From Tremella fuciformis (Eukaryota; Basidiomycota; Tremellomycetes; Tremellales; Tremellaceae): a stretch of DNA of 64,000 nucleotides. Made by a program: the position numbers and the translations under genes. The notes beneath the pieces are model-generated. The model did no database searches. It saw nothing but the letters and a program-made list of their open reading frames with translations, and was not told where the DNA came from. Positions within the stretch are counted from its first letter, which is position 1. Each line of letters opens with the position of its first letter. Below, in pieces: positions 10,209 to 19,492 of this stretch. The DNA lies in assembly GCA_032768795.1 (NCBI GenBank), contig CP136499.1, positions 744,001 to 808,000 on the forward strand. Reading direction: 5' to 3'.

Positions 10209-11134
10209 ACATTGTCCGACAAGTACCAACGCTTTGAGTAGGCCAACGGCCGAGTCAAACCGGCACTCAGTGGCGACAACTTCTTTGGCTGGCACCAGGC
10301 AATCCTTGATGCTGCCTATGCCGGGGGATATGTGGATATCCTCCTGGGCACGTTCACCAGGCCTGTTGACCCATCCCAGAAACCCCACGTCCAAGTCAAG
10401 CAGGAGATAGCAATTGGGCTAGTCCCTGGAGTCCAAGAGATGGGCAGAGAGGACGGAAGAGAGGGTGAGGAGGGTGACGGAGCAGAAGGCACAAGTCATG
10501 GCACGGAAGAACGAGACATTGTGGAGGTGGATAGGTTTGGAAAGGATGTTAGCGCGGACTAGCGCAGGCGTGAAGTGCTGGACTGGGACAAGAAGGATAG
10601 GGAGGCTCTGTCTCTCCTTCTACGCTCAGTGGACCAGCAGTTTCACTGGCAAGTGGTACGAGAGAAGCATGCAGCAGACGCTTGGAAGCTCATCTGCGAT
10701 GCTCACCACTTCAAGCAGGAGTCATCAGTCAATAAACTTTGAGCAGAGATCACAGCATTCTATCTCCTCGACAACGGTGACATGCAAGAACGCTTGCGCA
10801 AGTTTGGCTCTCTGGTAGAGCGCGGCACAAAGTCAGGTCTGTCCAAATTTCAGACTGACGCCGGTATTTGCAACCTCTTCCTTCAGTCACTGCCGTACTC
10901 GCTCAAGGATATACGACGCGATTTTGAACGGCAGCCTAAAGACAAGCAGACATTTGGGACTCTGCATGGCATCTATTATGAGGAGATGCAAGGAAGGAAG
11001 ACGGACAGAGCAGGGGCTCAGATAGCTACGCAGCCTGGAGCCATAATGTATGCTGGCAGGGGCGAGCTGCATGGGCAAGGAGGTGGACGGGACAGAGGCA
11101 GAGGCCGTGGACAACAGAATGTTGGTCCTCCCCG
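10209..11134 (+). pseudogene. Copia A gag (UBN2-type), interrupted by stops
   Basis: Gag forms the particle that houses reverse transcription. The frame opens near 10209 and reads through a Copia-type Gag: GWHQAILDAAYAGGY near the start, LDWDKKDREALSLLLRSVD, and later FLQSLPYSLKDIRRDFE. It ends with an Arg/Gly-rich tail (GRDRGRGRGQQ). Three in-frame stops occur at 10239 (TAG), 10560 (TAG) and 10740 (TGA). The frame meets Gypsy B at 11135; the missing end, with the zinc knuckle, resumes at 17908 in the same frame. No full-length protein is possible without readthrough. Confidence 0.8.
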
Positions 11135-11941
11135 TGTCATGACCAGCCAAGCCAGCAACCAGCCAAAACGGCCTGTGCGCTCCGTGCGCTCCGTGTGCGC
11201 TCTTGTGCGCTCCAAGTGCGGTCCTGTGCGGTCCTGTGCGCTCCTCTGTGCGCTCCTGTGCGCTCCCATCTGTAACTTGGATTTCTGGTCGATCGACAAG
11301 ATCGACAAATATTCTCTGGCCAACCGACCCAATCGACAATGGGTCGACATGATCGACAAAGTGTCCCCACTCAATCGACAGAGTCGACAAAGCGTTCCCA
11401 CTCAATCGACAGGGTCGACAATGCACCACTTGGCAGTCGACATGATCGACAACTCTTCCTAGACCTGTCATTCAGGTCAACCACTTAGGTTTGATAGCGC
11501 ACACTTCACTTATTCTAGTTTCTCGTGTTCTCGTGTTCCCGTGATCTAGGTACATCAGAGTTAGGCTTCAAGCCATCTCAGATATACGAAGGTACTCAGA
11601 TATACGAAGGTACCAAACCAAGTATATACGGGATACACGCTCTTGTACCTCCACTTGCTTGATAAGCGATACTCTTTATTTAGTCCCTCCTGTAGTCATG
11701 TGAAGGGGATATAAACCCAGAGGTTTTGCCTCTGACCCCCTTCTTCTCTAGCGATGGATCTCTACTGTACTTTCTTCTACAGTTAAGTCACACAGTTGGT
11801 TTCGCCCAACACTCTCGTCCTAAGGCAGACTTCTAGGCTTTGCGAGCCAGAGACTAAGCCCCCGGGCAACCTCGTTGTACCTTCGCGTACATTCTCGCCA
11901 CACCGCTCTTCAGGTGTGGAACCCCCCGTGACACCGTGACA
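11135..11941 (+). repeat. 5' LTR of Gypsy B
   Basis: 807 bp carrying two short-repeat arrays. About 11175-11268 holds repeats of GTGCGCTCC/GTGCGGTCC. About 11288-11456 holds some ten copies of ATCGACAA/GTCGACAA. A TATA-like TATAAAC is at 11710, so transcription probably starts soon after. The arrays are candidate regulator-binding sites by inference. Confidence 0.9.
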
Positions 11942-11996
11942 GTATCCATCGCTACCCTTTAGTCCTTGCTCGCCATCCTCGACACTCTTGACACCA

Positions 11997-12081
11997 TCAT
12001 TTGCCACCCACTTTTTGCCACCCAACTTTTGCCACCCAAGGTCAAGATACTTCAAGCAAAAGGCAATACTTTGCCACCCAT
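11997..12081 (+). repeat. TTTGCCACCC repeats in the 5' leader of Gypsy B
   Basis: Four spaced copies of TTTGCCACCCA between the 5' LTR and gag. They could be RNA packaging or translation signals; no function is shown. Confidence 0.6.
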
Positions 12082-12178
12082 AGTATCGTTCCTTCTATTA
12101 TCATCTTGTGCCCTCTGTCCAGAACCTACCACCCTTTCTACCATATTTGTATTTCGCTGACTAACAGGTATACCCACA

Positions 12179-13195
12179 ATGTCTTCAGACAATTCCAACA
12201 ATGGTTCTCAGTTCACCGCTGAGGCAGCCTTCCAGCAGCAGCATGATATGATCCTGCAGCTTCAAGCTCAGATCAATGCTCTTCAGGCTCTCAGCACCAC
12301 TAGACCCGAGCACTACAAGGAGCCCAAGATCTCTCACCCTGCACCCTTCACTGGGCGCAAGGAGCAGACACTTGAGTTCCTAGCCAAGTGCAACACGGTC
12401 TTTGCGGTTCAGCCTTCAACCTATTCAACCGACATCACGCGCATTGCTTTTGCCACCAATCTGCTCAAGGAAGAGGCCTACCGATGGGTCTTACCTTACC
12501 TTGATCCAGAGGCAGAGCAGCCAATCTGGCTTCAGAATTGGGACGACTTCCAGATTGAATTCAAGAAGTTCTTTGGTGATTCCAACTTGGCAGAGACTTC
12601 CCGTTTTCGCCTCAAGGGTCTCCGGCAGACTGGATCAGCAAGCGCTTTTGCTACTGAGTTCCAGCGCCATGTTGCCTATGTCAACTGGAACGATGAGACA
12701 AAGAAGCAGAACTTCTTCGATGGCTTGAAGGACGATGTCAAGGACAGGCTTCTTGCCCCTGGCAAGTTCAGCACCTATGACAAGCTTGTCACTTCTGCCA
12801 TTGAGTATGATGACTTGCTCTACCAAAGGCGTCGAACACACAACAATCCTCGTATTCAAGTCCCCCAGCGCAATGTGCAGACCAACTCGGTGACTACCGC
12901 ACGGAACACCCTAGTCCCTAGGTTCAACAACTTTGTTCCAGGGACTTCAACCACAGTCACCCATACACCCATGGAAATTGATGCCACCCACATGCGGCAG
13001 CAGTACAAGCCTCTCACTCCTGCTGAGAGAGACTACCGCATGAAGAACAATCTTTGCAACTACTGTGGCCAACCTGGTCACAAGGCCTATGAGTGCACCA
13101 TTGCTCAGAAACGCCGTCAGCAGAGAGTCACAGCCCACGCTACAACTACTGCGACAGCAGCCAAGGACTCAAAAAATTTCAAGCCCCAGGCCTAA
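12179..13195 (+). CDS. gag: Gag polyprotein of Gypsy B
   Basis: 338 residues from ATG 12179. It makes the virus-like particle and binds genomic RNA. The N-terminus is Gln-rich and probably coiled coil (LQLQAQINALQAL). The central retrotransposon Gag domain spans about residues 60-220, with the typical block WDDFQIEFKKFFGD and RLKGLRQTGSASAFATEF. A single CCHC knuckle (CNYCGQPGHKAYEC) lies near residue 290. The last about 100 bp overlap pol in a different frame (13093-13195), so pol is likely made by programmed frameshifting (minus one) or from its own start. No stops or indels. Start chosen as the first ATG of the frame after the leader. Confidence 0.9.
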   Translation: MSSDNSNNGSQFTAEAAFQQQHDMILQLQAQINALQALSTTRPEHYKEPKISHPAPFTGRKEQTLEFLAKCNTVFAVQPSTYSTDITRIAFATNLLKEEAYRWVLPYLDPEAEQPIWLQNWDDFQIEFKKFFGDSNLAETSRFRLKGLRQTGSASAFATEFQRHVAYVNWNDETKKQNFFDGLKDDVKDRLLAPGKFSTYDKLVTSAIEYDDLLYQRRRTHNNPRIQVPQRNVQTNSVTTARNTLVPRFNNFVPGTSTTVTHTPMEIDATHMRQQYKPLTPAERDYRMKNNLCNYCGQPGHKAYECTIAQKRRQQRVTAHATTTATAAKDSKNFKPQA

Positions 13196-16100
13196 GCGTG
13201 CCCCCAACTCTGGGGCTCTCAGTGGGGCACAACAACTTGGCACACTCAAATCAACTACGGCTTACGGCAGCATCGCTACTACCATCGACAACATCGACAA
13301 CTTCTGGAAATCACTTGTGTCTCCCTATTACGCTGACCCATGGGGACACAATTTACAACACAATGGCAATGATTGACTCTGGTGCTACCGCCAGCTTTGT
13401 CAACACCAAATTTCTCGACTCTACTGCCATTCCAAGGCAGCTCAAGGACACCCCTCTCGAAGTTTCAGTGATTGATGGGCGACCTATCTCTTCTGGCGCC
13501 ATCACTCATCATACCGCACCTATTGGCATCAGCCTTCCGGACCATGAGGAGACAATCTCCCTGGAAATCACATCACTTGGTACCTATCCAGTGATTTTGG
13601 GCCTCCCATGGCTATCTCGACACAACCCAAGCATTGATTGGTCCCGTCACACCATCAATTTCTGCTCTCAGTACTGTCTGGAACAGTGCAGGCCTGACAA
13701 GCCTACAAGAGTGGAATCTGCTTCAAGGACACCTCGACATTCAAGGAAAATGAGCTCAGGTAACCTGCCCAGCAAGAATGCTGCGGGTACGCCAACATCA
13801 AGGACCGACACACTCGGTAATTCAAGGAACAATGAGGAATCAGCCTCAACCATCTCAGCTCCTGTCAAGATTGCTCTTGTCAGTGCAGCAGCTTTCAGGA
13901 CTGCCCTCAAGAAGGCAGCTATTTATGGGATCACCAGCTCGGCTCAAGTTTCAGGTCTCATTGATCCACCACCAGCAGAGGACAATGAAGATATCGCCGA
14001 CCTGGATATCAAGGAACTCAAGGATATCATTCCCGCAGACTTCCATTCTCATTTGGAAGTATTCAGAAAGTCCAACTCCGATAAGCTCCCAGAGCACGGG
14101 CCCTATGATCATGCCATCACGTTGGAAGGAGACGCCCAACCCAAATTTGGCCCAATCTATAGCCTCTCTGAAGTAGAGCTCAAGGCCTTGGACGACTACC
14201 TCAAGGAAAACCTCAGGAAAGGGTTCATACGACCTAGTTCTAGCCCCGCCGGTTCACCAATTCTCTTTGTCAAGAAATCCGACGGCACCCTCAGACTGTG
14301 TGTCGATTACCGACAACTAAACAGTATTACTCGAAAAAATCGCTATCCGTTACCACTTATTCAGGAATCTCTCGACAGACTCAAAGAGGCATCATGGTTC
14401 TCAAAAATTGACCTGCGCACCGCATACAACCTAGTCCGCATTGCCAAGGGTGATGAGTGGAAGACTGCATTCCGCACCCGGTATGGACTTTACGAGTATC
14501 TGGTAATGCCTTTTGGGCTTACCAATGCGCCAGCATCATTCCAGAACCTCATCAACGATGTTCTCAGAGACTTTTTGGATGTCTTCGTCATCGTGTACTT
14601 GGACGACATCCTTATTTTCAGCAAATCAAGGGACGAACATGTTGGCCATGTCAAACAAGTGCTTGATCGACTACAAGGACACCATCTATGGGCCAAAGCT
14701 GAGAAGTGCAGCTTCTTTCAACATGAGGTTGATTTCCTGGGCTATCTTGTCTCAGACAAGGGAGTCAGAATGGACCCTCAGAAAGTTGAGGCGGTCACTT
14801 CCTGGCCAGCACCCAAGACAGTTCATGATGTTCAAGTCTTTCTAGGCTTTGCCAACTTCTATCGTCGATTCATCAAGGCATACTCCAAGGTCACCGCACC
14901 ACTCACTCAGCTTCTACGCAAGGAAGTCAAATTTGAGTGGGGTGAAACTCAACAAAGCGCTTTTGACGCTCTCAAGAAATCATTCACTACGGCACCGGTA
15001 CTTCAACATTACCAACCGGGCAAACCTTTAGTTGTGGAAACAGACGCTTCAGACTTTGCTATTGCGGGCGTCCTGTCACATTCAGATGACAAAAGGCTAC
15101 ATCCAGTAGCATACTATTCTCGAAAACTACAACCGGCCGAACTCAATTATGAGATATACGACAAGGAAATGCTTGCTATTGTGGAAGCATTCAAACATTG
15201 GCGGCCTTACCTTGAAGGATCAAAGGAGATTACAGTCTTCACGGATCACAAGAACCTTGAATACTTCACAACCTCGAAAGTGCTCAACAGACGACAAGCT
15301 CGTTGGGCTGAACTTTTGGCGAATTTTGATTTCAAAATCCACTACCGACCTGGAGAGAAGATGGGCAAACCAGATGCCCTGACCAGGAGGTCAGATCTTC
15401 AAGGGGGGAGTAGAGCTGCAGAAGCACCTCCGCACACACTCCTCAAGCCAGGACAATTTGTCATTGGCGCGCTCAGTACCGCACCAGCTGGGGAAACACC
15501 AGTAAATTCCGACATTGTTGAAAGGATCAACAAACTTCAGGTTCACAACCCCACTCTCAAGGAACTGTTACCATTCTTGCGTAACACAAATCTTCAAGTA
15601 CCACTTCCACTTCAGGAGAAACTCAAGGACCTCAGTCTGAAAGACAACATTATCCTTCACAAAGGACGAGTTGTTGTTCCAGACAACCTTCAAGTCAAAA
15701 CGGATCTGCTCCAGCAGACACATAATGCTCCAACTTCTGGACACTATGGTCAATTCAAGACATACCACCTTCTTTCGCGCAATTACTACTGGCCTGGCAT
15801 GCGACAATTCACAAACACCTATGTGGATGGATGTCACACATGTGCACGCAACAAAAGTCCTCGACACAAACCCTATGGACCACTTCAGCCACTACCGATA
15901 CCATCCCAACCTTGGCAATCTATTTCTATGGATGCCATTGTTAAGCTACCAAAATCAGGCAACTATGACTGTATCATGGTCTTTGTGGATCGCTTCACCA
16001 AACAAGCCCACTTCATACCATTCAAGGAAGAAGGCTTTGATGCACCACAACTTGCAGTCATGTTCAGACAAAACATATGGCGACTACACGGTATCCCTCA

Positions 16101-17088
16101 AGACATTGTTTCAGACCGTGGACCCATCTTCAACTCTCAGTTCTGGAGAGCTTTTGTGAAAGGTTTGGGCATCACACCAAATTTCTCCACCGCATTTCAT
16201 CCGCAATCGGACGGACAAACAGAAAGGGTCAACCAAGTCTTGGAACATTACCTCAGGACCTTCTGCGACTATGATCAAGCCAACTGGTCATCACTTCTGG
16301 ACCTAGCAGAATTCAGTTACAACAATTCTGTACATGCGTCAACACAGCTATCGCCTTTCCAAGCAAACTATGGATTCCACCCAAACGACCCTTCAACACC
16401 TTCCACTGCGGTAATCTCGGTCCCTGCAGCAGAATCACACCTCCAGGCCCTACAGTCCTTACACCGGACTCTTGCTACCAACATCAAAGTAGCGCAGGAA
16501 CATTATACCAAATTCTTCAACCGAAAGGTTAAGGAGTCTCCTCAATTCAAGATAGGAGATTTAGTATTCCTCAATCGAAGGAACATTCAGACTCTCCGAC
16601 CCTCAGTGAAGCTCGATCAACGGATGCTTGGCCCATTCAAAATCATTGGGACAACGTCTTCACCTTTGGCTTTCAAACTGGATCTACCACCAACAATGAA
16701 CATTCACCCGGTCTTTCATGTCAACCTACTGGAACCAATGCGTAAAGGTCACCCTGATCAACCGCAAGACCCACCGCCACGCATCGAAGTTGATGGTCAA
16801 GAAGAATATGTCATTGATAGGATTCTTGACTCAAGAATCAGCTCAGACAACGGCTATGACTACCTTGTCAGCTGGAAAGATTACTCAGAGGCCCACAATT
16901 CATGGGAGCCCTGGGAAAACATCTGCGATACAGCAGCATATCAAAAATTCCATAAGGACCATTTCAAGGACAACAACCATTTCTTCCCACCTGCCAGGGG
17001 TCACCGACAAACCAAGTCTCCACACAACAATAATCAAAACAAAAGATCTCAGCGTAGATCACCAAGGCTCAGAGGACTTCGCCCTTAG
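13093..17088 (+). CDS. pol: Pol polyprotein of Gypsy B (PR-RT-RNH-IN-chromodomain)
   Basis: 1331 codons, uninterrupted. Aspartic protease with DSGATASF near residue 95. RT with VDYRQLN, VMPFGLTNAP and YLDD near residue 500. RNase H (ETDASDFAIAGVL, EIYDKEMLAIVEAF) around 650-770. Integrase zinc finger with two His near 876-886 and CHTCARNK near 915. Integrase catalytic Asp (SISMDAI, about 946), Asp (SDRGPIF, about 1006) and Glu (DGQTERVNQ, about 1042). A chromodomain closes the protein (RILDSRISS...YLVSWKDY...SWEPWENI, about 1240-1290). All catalytic residues are present, so the element may be active. The first about 30 codons overlap gag and are probably not the true N-terminus. Confidence 0.95.
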   Translation: MHHCSETPSAESHSPRYNYCDSSQGLKKFQAPGLSVPPTLGLSVGHNNLAHSNQLRLTAASLLPSTTSTTSGNHLCLPITLTHGDTIYNTMAMIDSGATASFVNTKFLDSTAIPRQLKDTPLEVSVIDGRPISSGAITHHTAPIGISLPDHEETISLEITSLGTYPVILGLPWLSRHNPSIDWSRHTINFCSQYCLEQCRPDKPTRVESASRTPRHSRKMSSGNLPSKNAAGTPTSRTDTLGNSRNNEESASTISAPVKIALVSAAAFRTALKKAAIYGITSSAQVSGLIDPPPAEDNEDIADLDIKELKDIIPADFHSHLEVFRKSNSDKLPEHGPYDHAITLEGDAQPKFGPIYSLSEVELKALDDYLKENLRKGFIRPSSSPAGSPILFVKKSDGTLRLCVDYRQLNSITRKNRYPLPLIQESLDRLKEASWFSKIDLRTAYNLVRIAKGDEWKTAFRTRYGLYEYLVMPFGLTNAPASFQNLINDVLRDFLDVFVIVYLDDILIFSKSRDEHVGHVKQVLDRLQGHHLWAKAEKCSFFQHEVDFLGYLVSDKGVRMDPQKVEAVTSWPAPKTVHDVQVFLGFANFYRRFIKAYSKVTAPLTQLLRKEVKFEWGETQQSAFDALKKSFTTAPVLQHYQPGKPLVVETDASDFAIAGVLSHSDDKRLHPVAYYSRKLQPAELNYEIYDKEMLAIVEAFKHWRPYLEGSKEITVFTDHKNLEYFTTSKVLNRRQARWAELLANFDFKIHYRPGEKMGKPDALTRRSDLQGGSRAAEAPPHTLLKPGQFVIGALSTAPAGETPVNSDIVERINKLQVHNPTLKELLPFLRNTNLQVPLPLQEKLKDLSLKDNIILHKGRVVVPDNLQVKTDLLQQTHNAPTSGHYGQFKTYHLLSRNYYWPGMRQFTNTYVDGCHTCARNKSPRHKPYGPLQPLPIPSQPWQSISMDAIVKLPKSGNYDCIMVFVDRFTKQAHFIPFKEEGFDAPQLAVMFRQNIWRLHGIPQDIVSDRGPIFNSQFWRAFVKGLGITPNFSTAFHPQSDGQTERVNQVLEHYLRTFCDYDQANWSSLLDLAEFSYNNSVHASTQLSPFQANYGFHPNDPSTPSTAVISVPAAESHLQALQSLHRTLATNIKVAQEHYTKFFNRKVKESPQFKIGDLVFLNRRNIQTLRPSVKLDQRMLGPFKIIGTTSSPLAFKLDLPPTMNIHPVFHVNLLEPMRKGHPDQPQDPPPRIEVDGQEEYVIDRILDSRISSDNGYDYLVSWKDYSEAHNSWEPWENICDTAAYQKFHKDHFKDNNHFFPPARGHRQTKSPHNNNQNKRSQRRSPRLRGLRP

Positions 17089-17100
17089 AGGGGGAGCTCC

Positions 17101-17907
17101 TGTCATGACCAGCCAAGCCAGCAACCAGCCAAAACGGCCTGTGCGCTCCGTGCGCTCCGTGTGCGCTCTTGTGCGCTCCAAGTGCGGTCCTGTGCGGTCC
17201 TGTGCGCTCCTCTGTGCGCTCCTGTGCGCTCCCATCTGTAACTTGGATTTCTGGTCGATCGACAAGATCGACAAATATTCTCTGGCCAACCGACCCAATC
17301 GACAATGGGTCGACATGATCGACAAAGTGTCCCCACTCAATCGACAGAGTCGACAAAGCGTTCCCACTCAATCGACAGGGTCGACAATGCACCACTTGGC
17401 AGTCGACATGATCGACAACTCTTCCTAGACCTGTCATTCAGGTCAACCACTTAGGTTTGATAGCGCACACTTCACTTATTCTAGTTTCTCGTGTTCTCGT
17501 GTTCCCGTGATCTAGGTACATCAGAGTTAGGCTTCAAGCCATCTCAGATATACGAAGGTACTCAGATATACGAAGGTACCAAACCAAGTATATACGGGAT
17601 ACACGCTCTTGTACCTCCACTTGCTTGATAAGCGATACTCTTTATTTAGTCCCTCCTGTAGTCATGTGAAGGGGATATAAACCCAGAGGTTTTGCCTCTG
17701 ACCCCCTTCTTCTCTAGCGATGGATCTCTACTGTACTTTCTTCTACAGTTAAGTCACACAGTTGGTTTCGCCCAACACTCTCGTCCTAAGGCAGACTTCT
17801 AGGCTTTGCGAGCCAGAGACTAAGCCCCCGGGCAACCTCGTTGTACCTTCGCGTACATTCTCGCCACACCGCTCTTCAGGTGTGGAACCCCCCGTGACAC
17901 CGTGACA
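17101..17907 (+). repeat. 3' LTR of Gypsy B
   Basis: 807 bp, identical by eye to the 5' LTR, including both short-repeat arrays. Followed by CCCCG, the right copy of the target duplication. A TATA-like motif is at about 17676. Confidence 0.95.
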
Positions 17908-18731
17908 CCCCGTCACCAAGACTATTCCCCTCGCAAGCAGAAGCAGGGTACGGGCGGAAAGGTTCCCCCGGGAGTCTGCTGGAACTGCAATAAGCCCGGT
18001 CATTGAAGAATTGATTGTGAGGAACCTCCCAAGGAGAAGGGAGCAACGGCAGCAGTTGCTGCACGTAAAGATGAGAGAGGGTTCACACTGGTTGCGGAAG
18101 CAGTCAAGAAGACTGGCTACCAGTTGCTGACTAAGAAGGAAGACAACATGGTCTCCTGGGTCCTAGACAGTGGTGCGACACATCACATCACATACGACAA
18201 GTCTCTTCTCTCAGACATCAAGACACTTGAAGAGCCTCTTCAGTTTGAGGGCTTCAACGACGACATGGAATTCTCTGCCAAGTCAGCTGGTACTTTCAAC
18301 ACATAAACCCCCAACGACACTCCATTCACAATCAGCAACGTCCATTACCTCCCCAACGGCCGCCTCAACCTCTTGTCGGGCAGCACAACCATGGAGAATG
18401 GATGGGAGATCAGTCTGAGAACTGATGGAGGAGATATTAAGGGATATGGACTCATACTCAAGCTGAGACGTGAGAAAGGATTCTGGATGCTGGATTTGCC
18501 CAAGCAGAAGGGCAAGATCCTGATGGCAGCTGCGGGTAGCGCTCTGTCCAAGACCTTGCAGGAGTGGCATGTTGACCTCGGTCACCTGGGTGTCAGTACA
18601 ATCAAGAAGCTGGAGAAGCTTCTCTAGTCACAATCACCAACAAAGATTCCACCTTCACGGGGGATCAGTGCAACACTTGCATGATCAGCAAGGCAACAAA
18701 GCTTTCCTTCACCGACATACCTGTGCGCGCC
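17908..18731 (+). pseudogene. Copia A zinc knuckle, protease and GAG-pre-integrase region, broken
   Basis: Continuation of Copia A gag-pol after Gypsy B. The zinc knuckle CWNCNKPGH is followed directly by a TGA stop (18004-18006) inside the motif, before its last Cys. The protease reads WVLDSGATHHITYDKSLLSD near 18160. A TAA stop lies at 18304, and the frame continues with ISNVHYLPNGRLNLLSG, the Copia post-protease block. The pre-integrase segment (EWHVDLGHLGVSTIKKLEKL) ends in TAG near 18625; a shift to another frame gives the integrase zinc-finger end (DQCNTCMISKATKLSF). The region then meets solo LTR E at 18732. Two stops and one frameshift make this part inactive. Confidence 0.85.
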
Positions 18732-19487
18732 TGTAAAGGTTCAGGTTAGCTGTGTAGAGAGACAGCCTACCTTCTCCTCACATATAATAATGCCAGCCTC
18801 TGTCTGTAAGACTGATAGCTGTGTTGGGTTCCTTCGCGATAGTCAATGTCACACAGAGCAACACTAGTAAGTAAGTCAGTTAGGAAAAGTAGAGGGCAGA
18901 GCCAAGACTCTGAGAGAGAGAGGAGTAGAGAGGAGTGGGGAGTCGGGAGTGTGAGGAATAGAAGAAGAGGAGGTGATGATGGGTTCTCTCTCTCAGGCCT
19001 GGTTTATATACATGAAAGTCAGGCTGAGGAATCTACGGAGTACGTACGGTGTACGTACGATATCGTGGCGCGGCTGATAAGTACGGAAGGAGAATCTACT
19101 ACAAGAGGAAACTATTCTACGGGAGACACGGGGAGGAAACGGGCGTGGCTTAAGGGTCTGCTACGGATTGTCCAGACATCAGCCGTATTAGTGTGAGTGG
19201 AGCACGATTGTCGAATGGTGCAGGATCAGGCATGAGAGCTGAGGATCCTAGGTCGGATGGTGTGTCGGGTAAGGTCGTATTGTATCGTAGGTGGGTCCGA
19301 GGTGAGCCAGGCTGTGGTTTGGGCATCAGGCCTGAGGATGGTGGGTCGGATACGGCGTCGGGTGTACTCGTGGGGATGTCGGTTGATGTCGGATTGAATG
19401 TCGGCTGAGGGGCAAAGGCAGAGGCCGTAGGGCTTTCTCCTAGTCATGTAGGGGACAGGCAGAGCGTCAGAGGGGCGGTCCACTACA
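18732..19487 (+). mobile_element. Solo LTR E in Copia A pol
   Basis: 756 bp with ends TGTAAAGG and CCACTACA, flanked by GCGCC on both sides (18727-18731 and 19488-19492). Deleting it joins the Copia codons for P-V-R-A to Q-R-Q-L-E in frame. A TATA-like TTTATATA is at about 19003. A truncated second copy is at 34375-34962. The internal part of its element is not present here. Confidence 0.9.
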
Positions 19488-19492
19488 GCGCC

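Larger units (their letters stand above)
11135..17907 (+). mobile_element. Gypsy chromovirus element B, intact
   Basis: A 6773-bp Ty3/Gypsy element with 807-bp LTRs (11135-11941, 17101-17907), TGTCATG...CGTGACA ends and target duplication CCCCG (11130-11134 and 17908-17912). By eye the LTRs are identical, which indicates very recent insertion. gag and pol are both open. A purine tract lies just before the 3' LTR (GAGGGGGAG, 17089-17097). It sits inside Copia A gag, and removal restores codons across the junction. Unlike D, C, D2 and D3, it has no gene on the opposite strand between pol and the 3' LTR (only 12 bp there). Confidence 0.95.

Noticed and set aside
11018..11471. Frames of 77-194 codons in the Gypsy B LTRs
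   Set aside because: Identical in both LTRs and formed by the GTGCGCTCC and TCGACAA arrays; not genes.
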